DNA of 64,000 bases from Anaeromyxobacter dehalogenans 2CP-1 (GCF_000022145.1 NC_011891.1:4694501-4758500); one strand, 5' to 3'. Shown: positions 8,557-17,056, counted from the stretch's first letter. Program-made: numbers and translations. The notes: generated by a model not told the origin, from the letters alone.

Positions 8557-10484
8557 TAAAACTTGGCCGCCAGGCCGAAGCCCAGCACCCAGCCGCGCGA
8601 GAGCGAGTTGCCGAGGCCGCCGAACGGCTGGAGCACGCCGCCCTCGGCCCACGTCGTGAAGCCGTTGCCCGAGTCGAGCGAGAGGCGCGCGTCGGCCTCG
8701 ACGGCCAGCGGCTTCTTGCCCTGCTTCTGGAGCACGTACGCGCCGGTGGTGCTGGTGGCGTCCTCCGCCACCGCGCTCGGGACCGAGCCGCCGGACAGCG
8801 CCTGCGAGTAGACGAGCGCGCCGTCGAGCGCGAGGCCCGGCAGGATGTCCCAGCGCAGCGACGGCTTCAGGTACCAGGCGTCGGTCACCTGGCCGATGAT
8901 GTGCCGCCACAGGATCAGGTCCACGCGGTAGGCGGGGTTGAAGCGGAAGTTGCGGATGGCGCCGTCCCCGGGCTGGCCGAACTGCGGACCGTCGATGGAG
9001 CCGTATGGCGGGAGCATGGTGTTGCCGCTCGCGTCGGTCGCCTTGCGCTCGGTGTCCACGCCGAAGCCAGGGGCCGAGTCGCCGCTCGCGACGCCCAGCT
9101 CGGCGCCGAGCGTCACCTTGTTCGGGATGGCCTTGTAGCGCGCGGTCAGCGTGGCCGCCCACTGGCGCAGCAGGACGCGGCCGAGCGACGAGATCACCTG
9201 GCGCGTGGGGTCGGTCGCGTCCGGCACGTACTCGAACGCCTCGCCGATGTGGCCGTACACCCCGACCGTCTCCAGCTCGAGGTGCCAGCGCTGGGTGACG
9301 AGGCGGGCCCAGAAGTCCGCCACCTGCGTGTACGCGTTCCGCTTCACCTTGTCCGGCTCGGTGGCCGGGTCCCCGGTGTCGCCGTAGGAGCCGTCGTAGC
9401 CCTGCGTGCGCCACGTCGGGTAGGTCCAGCGCTGCGTCCGGTACAGGTAGTAGAGGCCGTAGTTGAAGGAGCTGGCGCCGCGCTCGACCTTCCGGCGGAT
9501 CTCGTCCTCGGTGTCGAGGCGCGCGATCTTGAGCGCGAACGTGCGGGCGTCGTCGCCGGACTCGGCGTCGAACGGCTGGCCCAGCCCGGGGCCGAAGTGC
9601 GGATCGGGGTGGAGCACGCCCTCGGAGTCGAAGTCCAGCATCGGCACGAAGCTGAGCTTGCCGATGGGCGTCGCGACCGGCGGGAGCGCGAACTGGATGC
9701 GATCCACCGTGTCGCCGTAGTCGTCGTCGATCTTGCTGCCGGCGCTGGTGAGGATGCCGAGGCCCCACTCCGAGGGCATGCGGCCGAAGCTGAGCAGGCC
9801 CACCGGCGTCTGCACCTCGGCCCAGGCGCGCTTCGGCTGGATCGCGTCGCGGTCGGCGCTGGCGTCGCGCTTCGAGAGCGCGCGCGACGAGCCGTAGAAC
9901 GAGGCGGTGTAGGGGGAGTGGTACGAGTCGAACAGGTCGCTGTTCGAGGAGCCGAGCACGTAGTTGTCGAGGACGTCGATCTGGGCCTTCACCCGGACGC
10001 GTTCCGAGATGTTCAGCGTGGGCTCGGCGCGCAGGCGCATGTTGGTCGAGGCGAGCGAGCCGCGGTTCGTGCCCTGCAGCGGCCGCGGGAAGTAGCTGTG
10101 GCCGGCGGCGTCGGTGCCGCCCAGATCGAGGTTGTCGTAGAGGTCGCCGCGGAGCCGGAGGTAGCCGTCCAGCTGCAGGAACTCGAGCTTCGGCCCCTCG
10201 GCGACGGCGCCCATGAACTCGGCGGCCGACTGCGCGCCCTGGATCTCGGCGCGGACCTCGTCGCGCAGCTCCTCCTTCGCCTTCTCGACCGCGCGCTGGA
10301 TGGCGGCACGCGTCTTCGCGTCCAGCTCGGCGTCCTTGGGCGCCTCCGCGGCGGGCTTGGCCGCGTCCGGGGCCGCGTCCGGGGCCGGAGCCGGGGCCGG
10401 CGCGCCGGATTCGGCCGCCTGCGCGCGCGCCGCGCCGGGGAGCAGGAGGAGCGCCGCGATCGCGGCCGCGAGGAGGCGGGACAT
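8556..10484 (-). CDS. Predicted outer-membrane beta-barrel protein (TIGR04551-like)
   Basis: A 642-residue exported protein. It begins with a signal peptide (MSRLLAAAIAALLLLPGAARAQA), then an Ala/Pro-rich and charged stretch that could form a short coiled coil (about residues 50-85), then a long region rich in alternating aromatic and polar residues, typical of outer-membrane strands, ending in a terminal Phe (GLAAKF), the usual outer-membrane insertion signal. It resembles a family of putative porin-like proteins described from Myxococcales (TIGR04551); I recall this rather than having searched it. Substrate unknown. The gene stands alone between two inverted copies of a dispersed repeat, with no partner in an operon. 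Confidence 0.75.
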   Translation of the reverse strand: MSRLLAAAIAALLLLPGAARAQAAESGAPAPAPAPDAAPDAAKPAAEAPKDAELDAKTRAAIQRAVEKAKEELRDEVRAEIQGAQSAAEFMGAVAEGPKLEFLQLDGYLRLRGDLYDNLDLGGTDAAGHSYFPRPLQGTNRGSLASTNMRLRAEPTLNISERVRVKAQIDVLDNYVLGSSNSDLFDSYHSPYTASFYGSSRALSKRDASADRDAIQPKRAWAEVQTPVGLLSFGRMPSEWGLGILTSAGSKIDDDYGDTVDRIQFALPPVATPIGKLSFVPMLDFDSEGVLHPDPHFGPGLGQPFDAESGDDARTFALKIARLDTEDEIRRKVERGASSFNYGLYYLYRTQRWTYPTWRTQGYDGSYGDTGDPATEPDKVKRNAYTQVADFWARLVTQRWHLELETVGVYGHIGEAFEYVPDATDPTRQVISSLGRVLLRQWAATLTARYKAIPNKVTLGAELGVASGDSAPGFGVDTERKATDASGNTMLPPYGSIDGPQFGQPGDGAIRNFRFNPAYRVDLILWRHIIGQVTDAWYLKPSLRWDILPGLALDGALVYSQALSGGSVPSAVAEDATSTTGAYVLQKQGKKPLAVEADARLSLDSGNGFTTWAEGGVLQPFGGLGNSLSRGWVLGFGLAAKF

Positions 10485-10650
10485 GTGTGCGACCCCTTCC
10501 GAAGAGGAACGGCTGGATAAAACACGCGCTTCGGAGGCGGTCAACTGTTGGAACGAGGGCTGCGCCCTCCGACCTCGGCCGCTCATCCCGAGCGTAGCCC
10601 GCACCGGCCGGTGCCGGCGGAGTCGAGGGAGGGCTGGGGGGGTCGCTCGC
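10485..10650. other. Intergenic repeat region upstream of the outer-membrane protein gene
   Basis: No coding sequence seen. It holds a partial copy of the mosaic repeat (AACGAGGGCTGCGCCCTC at 10553-10570) and the pair CTCATCCCGAGCGTAGCC / GGAGTCGAGGGAGG around a CCGGCCGGTGCCGG palindrome, a different but related dispersed element. The promoter of the outer-membrane protein gene should lie here; no obvious -35/-10 pair is visible. Confidence 0.5.
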
Positions 10651-10766
10651 AACGAGGGCTGCGCCCTCGCCCCGCCGGCGAAGCCGTCGGGGCCCCACTC
10701 CTGCTGCGCGGGGCCCATGACCTCGCGCGCCCGCTTCGCGGGTTCGCGCGAGGTCCCCGCGGGCGC
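10651..10766 (+). repeat. Mosaic hairpin repeat, right copy
   Basis: Begins AACGAGGGCTGCGCCCTCGC and is near-identical over about 64 bases to the reverse complement of 8493-8556, then continues as a diverged hairpin (CCTCGCGCG ... CGCGCGAGG) and GTCCCCGCGGG. The two copies face each other across the 1.9-kb outer-membrane protein gene. Confidence 0.8.
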
Positions 10767-10807
10767 GCCTGGCGGCGCGCGGTCGCTGGCCACGGCGCTC
10801 GTCGGCC

Positions 10808-11209
10808 CTATTTGCCGCCCTCCTTCAGCTCGACCAGCACGCCGCGGCTGCCCTTGGGGTGGACGAAGGCCACCCTGGATCCTCCCGCGCCCGGGCGCGG
10901 CACCTCGTCGAGCAGCGGCGCGCCCTGCGCCTTCAGCGCGGCCATCGCCCTGGCGATGTCCGGCACCTCCAGGCAGACGTGGTGCAGGCCCTCGCCGCGC
11001 TTCTCGATGGTCTTCGCCATCGGGCTGTCGGGCCCGGCCGGCGAGACGAGCTCGATCCGCCCGGCGCCGTGCCCGAAGATGGCGACCCGGACCTTCTCCG
11101 TCGGGACCTCCTCGATCTCGGGCTCGGGCAGCCCGTAGACGTCGCGGTAGAGCTTCACCGCCGCGTCGAGGTCGGACACCAGGATGGCGACGTGATCGAG
11201 ACCGGTCAT
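10808..11209 (-). CDS. mce: Methylmalonyl-CoA epimerase (glyoxalase/VOC fold)
   Basis: A 133-residue vicinal-oxygen-chelate protein. The metal-binding pattern of methylmalonyl-CoA epimerases is visible: His in DHVAILVSDL, LHHVCLEVPDI in the middle, and the C-terminal Glu of GVLVELKE; the IELVSP..DSPMAKTIEKRGEG stretch is characteristic of this group rather than of glyoxalase I. It would interconvert (2R)- and (2S)-methylmalonyl-CoA in propionate or branched-chain carbon metabolism. Start ATG 11209 with GGGAG upstream. The mutase partner is not in the window. Confidence 0.88.
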   Translation of the reverse strand: MTGLDHVAILVSDLDAAVKLYRDVYGLPEPEIEEVPTEKVRVAIFGHGAGRIELVSPAGPDSPMAKTIEKRGEGLHHVCLEVPDIARAMAALKAQGAPLLDEVPRPGAGGSRVAFVHPKGSRGVLVELKEGGK

Positions 11210-11280
11210 GCGCGCTCCCTCGGGAAGGTGGGAGCGCGAGTAAACCGCAGCCGGCGGCCCGCCGCAACGCGGGGGGGGCG

Positions 11281-12828
11281 CTACTTCGCGCCCTTCACGT
11301 CGACCTTCTCCACCTTGAGCGCGCCGAGCAGGCCCACCGCGTCCTCCTGCTTGTCGGTGCCGAGCGCCACGTGGGTCGCGTCCGCCACCGGCTGCCCGAA
11401 GATCGGGTCGATGGCGATCCACTCGCCGGCGCTCCGCACCTCCGCCCAGGCGTGCCAGTAGAGCGCGTCCTTGCCGTCGGCGTAGCGCGCGTAGACGAGG
11501 CCGTAGACCTGCCGCGAGGGGATCCCCAGCGCGCGCGCCAGCGCCACCGTCAGCACCGCGTGCTCGGTGCAGTCGCCCTTCCGCGCCGCGAGCACGTCGC
11601 TCGCCCGATCGTTGCTCGCCCCGTACGCCTTCTCGAGGTGCTCGTTCACCCAGCGCGCCAGCGCGAGCGCGGCCTCGTACGTGCCGCGCGCGTCGCCCGC
11701 CACCTGCTTGGCCAGCGCTGCGATCGCGGGCGCGTCGGAGTCCACCTGCGGCGTGGCGGCGAGGTCGTCGCGGCTCGCCCCCTCCCCCGCCCGCGCGAGC
11801 GGCGTGTCCCGGGCCGGCTCCGCCGCGGCGGGCGGCTTCGCGGTGATGGTGAGGAGCGTGGTGCCCTCCGGGCCGCGCTCGTACCGCTGGCGCTGGTCCG
11901 CCTTCTGGAACGCGGCCGGGAGCCCCCGCAGGCGGTAGGTGATGGTGGAGGGCACGGTGCGCGGCAGCGGCCTCGGCAACGGCACGCGGCCGAGCGCGAA
12001 CAGGTCCACCTCGTCGAGCCGCTGCGCGCGATCCGACGGCTCGGGACGGCCCACGATCGCGTCGCCGAGGTGCCACTCCACGATCCGTCCGTCGTCCGCC
12101 ACCTTGTACTGGATGGCCACGCGGTCGCCGATCTCCGACTCCTCGACGACCGAGACCTCCTCCTGCACGCCCGCGCCGGCCACCGGCTCCCGGCGGACGA
12201 ACACGTGCTGCACCTCGCGGACCCGCAGCTTGAGCAGGTCGAGCTGCTTGCCGCGGACGGTGCTGCGCCGCGCGGCCGCGAGCCGGACGCCGTCCGCCAT
12301 CTCGGCGGTCTCGGCCACGCCCTCCAGCTCCTGCTCGCGCGTGCCGTCGGCGGCGGTGACGATGAGCTTGCAGCGGTCCTTCGCGCAGGTGCCGGTGACC
12401 GTCCGCTCGCCGCCGTCGCCGGAGAACGCCGCCTTGAACCCCACCAGCCGGCCGGCCGCGCGCGCCTCCCAGACGCGCTCCTCGCTCTGGCGCCGCTCCA
12501 CGGTGTTGCCGCCCACGTTCACGCGCAGCAGCATCTCGCTCCGCCCGACCAGCACGTCGCGCCCGTCGCGCAGCTCGCGGCTCAGCTCGACCTTGCTCCA
12601 GCCCGCCTTCTGGCCGACCAGGTACAGGCCGAACCACTCCGGCCCCACCGGCCGCGGCACCGTGAGCACGTCGGCGAGGTCGCCGGACCCGGCGGCCAGC
12701 GCCGCCTGCGGCGGGCGCGGCGGCGCCTTCACCGGCTGCGGCCGCTGCTCGGGGCAGGCGGCGAGCGCGAGGGAGGTCGAGCAGCAGAGGGCGACGAGGG
12801 CGAGGCGCGCGGAGGTCGGGGTCGTCAT
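11281..12828 (-). CDS. Transglutaminase-like lipoprotein
   Basis: A 515-residue exported lipoprotein: hydrophobic signal then LAAC (C25). The C-terminal domain is a transglutaminase-core (bacterial cysteine-protease-like) fold with the full triad: C420 in KGDCTEHAVL, H459 in YWHAWAEV and D474 in AIDPIFGQ. The long middle part (about 60-330) is beta-rich and not recognised. Likely periplasmic, acting on protein or peptidoglycan crosslinks; the substrate cannot be read. ATG start 12828, divergent from the spmA-like gene 73 bases away, so they share a promoter region. Confidence 0.8.
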   Translation of the reverse strand: MTTPTSARLALVALCCSTSLALAACPEQRPQPVKAPPRPPQAALAAGSGDLADVLTVPRPVGPEWFGLYLVGQKAGWSKVELSRELRDGRDVLVGRSEMLLRVNVGGNTVERRQSEERVWEARAAGRLVGFKAAFSGDGGERTVTGTCAKDRCKLIVTAADGTREQELEGVAETAEMADGVRLAAARRSTVRGKQLDLLKLRVREVQHVFVRREPVAGAGVQEEVSVVEESEIGDRVAIQYKVADDGRIVEWHLGDAIVGRPEPSDRAQRLDEVDLFALGRVPLPRPLPRTVPSTITYRLRGLPAAFQKADQRQRYERGPEGTTLLTITAKPPAAAEPARDTPLARAGEGASRDDLAATPQVDSDAPAIAALAKQVAGDARGTYEAALALARWVNEHLEKAYGASNDRASDVLAARKGDCTEHAVLTVALARALGIPSRQVYGLVYARYADGKDALYWHAWAEVRSAGEWIAIDPIFGQPVADATHVALGTDKQEDAVGLLGALKVEKVDVKGAK

Positions 12829-12901
12829 GAGGGCGTTCCGAGGAACGCCGCTGTTCTACCAAAAACTCGCCTTCGGGATCGGCCCGGCCAGAATCGGCGC
12901 G

Positions 12902-13510
12902 ATGGGCGCGATCTGGACGGTGCTCCTGGGGGCCTCCCTCGTCGTCGCGGCGGTGAACGGGCGGATGGGCGCGCTCACCGCGGCGGCGCTGGACTCCGCC
13001 GCGAAGGCGGTGACGCTCTCGCTCGGGCTGGCTGGCGCCATGGCGCTGTGGCTGGGCCTCATGAAGGTGGCCGAGGAGGCCGGCCTGGTGCGGGCGCTCG
13101 CCCGGGCGGCGCGGCCGGTGCTCGTCCGGCTGTTCCCGGAGGTGCCGGCGGACCACCCGGCCATGGGCGCGATGCTCATGAACCTCTCCGCGAACGCGCT
13201 CGGCCTGGGCAACGCGGCCACCCCGTTCGGCGTGAAGGCCATGCAGGCGCTCGAGGAGCTCAACCCGCGCAAGGGCACCGCCTCCGACGCGCAGGCCCTG
13301 CTGTGCGCCCTCAACACCGCCTCGGTGCAGCTCGTCCCGGCGAGCGTCATCGCGCTGCGCGCCGCGGCGGGCTCGCGCGCGCCGGCCGAGATCCTCGGCG
13401 CCACGCTCTGCGCCTCGGCCTGCGGGGTGGTGGTGGCGGTCGTCGCCGCGAAGGCGCTCCGCCGGCTCTACCTGGCGGCGGCGCCGGCGGGCCCCGAGGC
13501 GGCGCCGTGA
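12902..13510 (+). CDS. SpmA-like nucleoside-recognition (Gate) domain membrane protein
   Basis: A 202-residue polytopic membrane protein with the Gate/nucleoside recognition fold. It matches SpmA of Bacillus in size and in conserved parts such as LWLGLMKVAEEAGL, FPEVPADHPAMGAM, MNLSANALGLGNAATPFG and LNTASVQLVP. In Bacillus, SpmA and SpmB affect spore-core dehydration; in a Gram-negative non-endospore former the role is unknown. GTGA overlap joins it to the SpmB-like gene, so the pair is certainly coexpressed and probably forms one complex. Confidence 0.85.
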   Translation: MGAIWTVLLGASLVVAAVNGRMGALTAAALDSAAKAVTLSLGLAGAMALWLGLMKVAEEAGLVRALARAARPVLVRLFPEVPADHPAMGAMLMNLSANALGLGNAATPFGVKAMQALEELNPRKGTASDAQALLCALNTASVQLVPASVIALRAAAGSRAPAEILGATLCASACGVVVAVVAAKALRRLYLAAAPAGPEAAP

Positions 13511-14049
13511 TCCGCGGCGCGCTCGACGTCCTCTCGACCTGGGCGATCCCGGTGCTGCTGGCGGGCATCCCGGCGGTTGCGCTCGCCCGCGGCGTGAAGG
13601 TGTATCCGGTCTTCGTCGAGGGCGCGAAGGAGGGCTTCGCGACCGCGGTGCGGATCATCCCGGCGCTGGTCGCCATCTTCGTCGCGCTGGGGATGCTGCG
13701 CGCCTCCGGCGCCATGGAGGCCGCGGCGGCCGCGCTCGCGCCGGTCACCTCCGCGCTCGGCCTGCCCGCGAGCGTCCTGCCGCTCGTCCTCGTCCGGCCG
13801 CTCTCCGGCGGGGCGGCGCTCGGCGTGGTCGGGGACGTGCTCCGGAGCGAGGGGCCGGACGGCTACGCCGGGCGGCTCGCCTCGGTGATGGCCGGCTCGA
13901 CCGAGACGACGTTCTACGTGCTCGCGGTCTACATGGGCGCGGCGGGGATCACCCGGTACCGCCAGGCGCTCCCGGCCGCGCTGCTCGCCGACCTGGCCGG
14001 CTTCGCCGCCGCCATCGTGACGGTGCGGCTGCTGCTCGGCGGGCCGTGA
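13507..14049 (+). CDS. SpmB-like nucleoside-recognition (Gate) domain membrane protein
   Basis: A 180-residue polytopic membrane protein, partner of the SpmA-like protein encoded just upstream (4-base GTGA overlap; GTG start). The SpmB-type motifs are RIIPALVAIFVALGMLRASG, VRPLSGGAALGV and SVMAGSTETTFYVLAVYMGA. Length equals Bacillus SpmB. Substrate or function outside sporulation is not known. The stop is followed at once by the convergent thioesterase gene. Confidence 0.85.
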   Translation: MIRGALDVLSTWAIPVLLAGIPAVALARGVKVYPVFVEGAKEGFATAVRIIPALVAIFVALGMLRASGAMEAAAAALAPVTSALGLPASVLPLVLVRPLSGGAALGVVGDVLRSEGPDGYAGRLASVMAGSTETTFYVLAVYMGAAGITRYRQALPAALLADLAGFAAAIVTVRLLLGGP

Positions 14050-14050
14050 C

Positions 14051-14791
14051 CTACCGCGGCGCCCAGCTCGTGGTGATCCGCGCGAGCTCCTTCTCGTCCT
14101 CCTCGCGCACGATGGCGTGCGCGAACGCGCCGGGCCCGGTGCGCGCCAGGCGCGAGAGGACCGCGCTGCCGTAGTGGCACTCGGCGAGGTACTGGACCTC
14201 GAGCGCCGCCACCCGCGAGCCCGTGTACACGTCCTTCGGGATCGCCTCGAGCGCCCAGGCGACGTAGCTGCCGTTGTTGACGTGCAGGTTCAGGTCGATG
14301 TCCTGGTAGCGGACGTGGAAGCGCTTCTGGAACTCCCAGGTGCGCAGCTCCGGGAGCTTGCCCGGCGCGACCTCGACGATGGGCTTGCCGAGCTCGCGCG
14401 GGAAGCGCGCGTCGAGCACCGCCTCCGGGCGCACCGGCTTGCGCGTCTTCACGTCGAGCACGAACCACTGCGTGGTGCCGCGCGCCACCTCGGCGCCGTC
14501 GCGGCGGCGCACCACGAAGTCGCGGAGCGCGGCGAGCCGGTCCAGGCCCACCGGCCAGGTCTCCACCTCGAGCACGTCGCCGAGCCGGATGGGCACCGGC
14601 GTCTCGGTCCGCTGCCGGACCAGCACCCAGGTCAGCCCCTTCTCCATGAGCGCGTCGATGCCGACGCCCAGCCGGCCGGCGTGCAGCCCGGCGGCCTCCA
14701 TCAGGAAGCCGGTGAGCGCGGGCGGCGCCAGCGTCCCGAACGCGTCCACCTCGTAGCTGTGGACCGCGAACGACTCCTTGAAGGTCTCCAT
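14051..14791 (-). CDS. Acyl-ACP thioesterase (FatA/FatB-type double hotdog)
   Basis: A 246-residue protein with two hotdog domains in tandem, as in plant and bacterial acyl-ACP thioesterases. Marks are MEAAGLHAGRLG and the WVLVRQRTE strand in the first half, and the conserved DIDLNLHVNNGSYVAWALE in the second (catalytic region of the family, N and H in LHVNN). It would release free fatty acid from acyl-ACP. Start ATG 14791 is preferred; the frame is open upstream but that part reads as non-coding. A lone gene between convergent spmB and divergent neighbours. Confidence 0.85.
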   Translation of the reverse strand: METFKESFAVHSYEVDAFGTLAPPALTGFLMEAAGLHAGRLGVGIDALMEKGLTWVLVRQRTETPVPIRLGDVLEVETWPVGLDRLAALRDFVVRRRDGAEVARGTTQWFVLDVKTRKPVRPEAVLDARFPRELGKPIVEVAPGKLPELRTWEFQKRFHVRYQDIDLNLHVNNGSYVAWALEAIPKDVYTGSRVAALEVQYLAECHYGSAVLSRLARTGPGAFAHAIVREEDEKELARITTSWAPR

Positions 14792-14913
14792 GCCGCGGCT
14801 CTCTACCCGATGTCCGGGCGGAAGTGAACGGCGCCCGCCGGCACGATCCACCGGGGCCGCTGCGCCGGTGCACGGCTTGACGCGACCGGCCACGTGGGCT
14901 GAACTCCCGCGCG

Positions 14914-15657
14914 ATGTCGGACGGGCGGCAGGCCGGCGGGGTGGGCGCGCGCGCGCCGCGGCGCGAGGTCCGCTGCGGCGACGGGGTGTCGTTCCTGCGC
15001 GAGGCGGCGCCGCTCCCGCCGGACCACGCCCTCGTCACCTCGCTGCCGGACGCCTCCGAGCTGCCCGCGCTCGGCGCCGAGGGATGGGAGGCCTGGTTCG
15101 TGGACGTCGCGGCGCTCGCCTGCGCCGCGGTGGCGCCGGGCGCGCCGGCGATCTTCTACCAGACCGACGTGAAGCGGGACGGCGCCTGGGTGGACAAGGC
15201 GCAGCTCGTGGCGCGGGGCGCCGCGCGCGCCGGCGCGCGGCTGCTGTTCCACAAGATCGTCTGCCGCGTGCCGCCCGGCACCGCCACCTTCGGCCGGCCC
15301 GCCTACGCGCACCTGCTCTGCTGCTCGCGCGCGCTCCGCCTCGACCCGGCCCGCGCCACCCCCGACGTGCTCCCCGCGCTCGGGCAGATGCCCTGGCCGC
15401 GGGCCATGGGCGCCGCGGCCTGCGAGGCGGTGGCGCGGTTCCTCCTCGCCGAGACCGGCTGCCGGACCGTGGTGGATCCGTTCTGCGGGCTCGGCACCAT
15501 GCTGGCGGTCGCGAACGCGCACGGCCTCGACGCCCTCGGCGTCGAGCTGTCGCGGCGGCGCGCCGACCGGGCGCGGCGCCTCCACGCCGATCCGGCCGGC
15601 CGGCTGCGGCTGCTCCCGCGCGCACCGGGCGACGCCGCCGGGGACGACCCGCCGTGA
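14914..15657 (+). CDS. Methyltransferase with DNA-methylase-like motif order and degenerate active site
   Basis: A 247-residue protein arranged like beta-class DNA (N4C/N6A) methyltransferases: a motif IV-like segment first (VTSLPD, residues 41-46, where active enzymes have SPPY/DPPY) and the SAM-binding motif I last (VVDPFCGLGTMLAVANA, about 187-201, followed by GVELSRRR). The target motif is not canonical, so it may act on RNA, on another substrate, or be a non-DNA methylase of the same fold. It overlaps the next methyltransferase gene by 4 bases (GTGA). No restriction partner is near, against a restriction-modification role. Confidence 0.7.
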   Translation: MSDGRQAGGVGARAPRREVRCGDGVSFLREAAPLPPDHALVTSLPDASELPALGAEGWEAWFVDVAALACAAVAPGAPAIFYQTDVKRDGAWVDKAQLVARGAARAGARLLFHKIVCRVPPGTATFGRPAYAHLLCCSRALRLDPARATPDVLPALGQMPWPRAMGAAACEAVARFLLAETGCRTVVDPFCGLGTMLAVANAHGLDALGVELSRRRADRARRLHADPAGRLRLLPRAPGDAAGDDPP

Positions 15658-16256
15658 AGCGGACCGCGAAGCTGGCGCTGCGGAACCGCGAGGCGCTCGC
15701 CGCCGCGCTGGACGAGTTCCTGCCCGAGACCGGCGAGGTGCTCGAGCTCGGGAGCGGCACCGGCGAGCACGCCGTGTTCCTCGCGGCGCGCTTCCCCGGA
15801 CTCACCTGGCAGCCCTCCGACCCCGATGCGGAGGCCCGCGCCAGCATCTGCGCCTGGGCGAAGGAGGCCCGGCTCCCGAACCTGCGCCCGCCGCTCGACC
15901 TCGACCTCGTCACGCCGGCCTGGCGGCGCCGGCGCGCCGACGCGGTGCTGTGCGTGAACGTGCTGCACGTCACGCCGCCGGCCTGCGCCGCCGCGCTGTG
16001 CGGGGGCGCGGCCGAGGTGCTGCCGGCGGGCGGCCCGCTGTGCGTGTACGGCCCGTTCTCCCACCGCGGCGCGCCGCTCGCCGGGCGGCTGGCGCGCTTC
16101 GACGCGGAGCTGCGCGCGCACGACCCGGCGCTCGGCGTGCGCGAGGTGGAGGCGCTCGCCGAGGAGGCGGCGCGCGCCGGGCTCCGGCTCGAGGCCGAGC
16201 TCGAGCTGCCGGCGGTCGAGGGCGACCGGCTGCTGGTGTTCCGGCGCGCCGGCTAG
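15654..16256 (+). CDS. DUF938 family SAM-dependent methyltransferase
   Basis: A 200-residue class I methyltransferase. Recognisable DUF938 features are LELGSGTGEHAVFLAARFP (SAM motif I), the following WQPSDPD, and the NVLHVTPP and VYGPF segments. Substrate unknown for the family. GTG start overlapping the preceding stop; its own stop overlaps the stop of the convergent J-domain gene by 3 bases. Confidence 0.85.
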   Translation: MKRTAKLALRNREALAAALDEFLPETGEVLELGSGTGEHAVFLAARFPGLTWQPSDPDAEARASICAWAKEARLPNLRPPLDLDLVTPAWRRRRADAVLCVNVLHVTPPACAAALCGGAAEVLPAGGPLCVYGPFSHRGAPLAGRLARFDAELRAHDPALGVREVEALAEEAARAGLRLEAELELPAVEGDRLLVFRRAG

Positions 16257-17056
16257 GGGGCGAACCGGGCGTTGTGCAGCGCCATCCGGCGGCGCAGCTC
16301 GTCGAGCGCGGCGGGGGTGACGAGGCCGCGCTCCACGAAGTACTCGCCGATGCGGCGCTGCTGGCGGAGCTGGCGCCCGAGCAGCGCGAGGAGCTGGAAC
16401 GAGGTGAGGTAGCCGTGGCGCACCGCCACCTCGCCGAACGGCACGGCGCGCCCGCCGGCGCGGCGCAGCTCGAGGATCCGCGCCACGTCCTCGCGGCGCA
16501 GGAAGCCCCAGTCCACCGCGAGGCGTCCCAGCGGCGGCCGCTGCGCGCGCTGCCACGCGACCGCCTCCACGAACGCGGTCCAGGGGATGGCGCCGGCGTG
16601 GAAGAGGAACTCGGCGAGCCGGAGCCGGCGCTGCGGCATCGCGGTCGCGCCCGCGGTCGGCGCGGCGCGGCGCGCCTCGGTGGACGGCGCCGGGCGCGGC
16701 CGGGGCGTCGGGGGCGCCTCGCTTCGCGCGCCTGCGCCCGGGGCGCGGCGCGCCGGGCGCGCGGGGCCGGCGGCGGGGGCGGGGCGCGGTCGGCGGGCGC
16801 GCCCGGGGTCGGCGGGGCCGCGCAGCGCCGAGAGCACGCGGTACGCCTCGGAAACCGCCCGGAACTCGCGCGCCAGCTCGTGCTCGGGACGGCCGGTGGC
16901 GCGGGCGCGATCGGGGTGGGTCTCGAGGGCGCGCCGGCGGTAGGCGGCCTTCAGCGCGTCTCGCCAGCCGGCCTGGTCGGCGGCGAAGCCGGGGCCGAAC
17001 AGCACCCGGCCGGCCGCGACCACCTCCTCCAGGCTGACCTCGACCGTCCTCGCCAT
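16253..17056 (-). CDS. J-domain protein with a C-terminal degenerate repeat region
   Basis: A 267-residue protein. Residues about 15-75 form a J-domain-like helical segment with the HPD tripeptide at 47-49 (LETHPDR), which in DnaJ proteins stimulates DnaK. A Pro/Ala/Arg-rich linker (about 80-145) leads to a C-terminal part (150-267) that contains two similar units of the type (A/V)xFLxxxGxI...GEYFVERGLV / RLAVDWGFLRREDVARIL, resembling the N-terminal helical module of type II/IV secretion ATPases (MshEN/GSPII_E_N-like). Such J-domain/GspE-N combinations occur in myxobacteria. Start ATG 17056 with GGAG nearby. Confidence 0.7.
   Translation of the reverse strand: MARTVEVSLEEVVAAGRVLFGPGFAADQAGWRDALKAAYRRRALETHPDRARATGRPEHELAREFRAVSEAYRVLSALRGPADPGRARRPRPAPAAGPARPARRAPGAGARSEAPPTPRPRPAPSTEARRAAPTAGATAMPQRRLRLAEFLFHAGAIPWTAFVEAVAWQRAQRPPLGRLAVDWGFLRREDVARILELRRAGGRAVPFGEVAVRHGYLTSFQLLALLGRQLRQQRRIGEYFVERGLVTPAALDELRRRMALHNARFAP

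Noticed and set aside
12902-14049. Endospore formation suggested by SpmA/SpmB
   Set aside because: No other sporulation gene is present and these proteins are widespread in non-sporulating bacteria.
14914-15657. Restriction-modification system
   Set aside because: The methylase motif is degenerate and no restriction endonuclease or specificity gene is adjacent; the HNH gene is 36 kb away.
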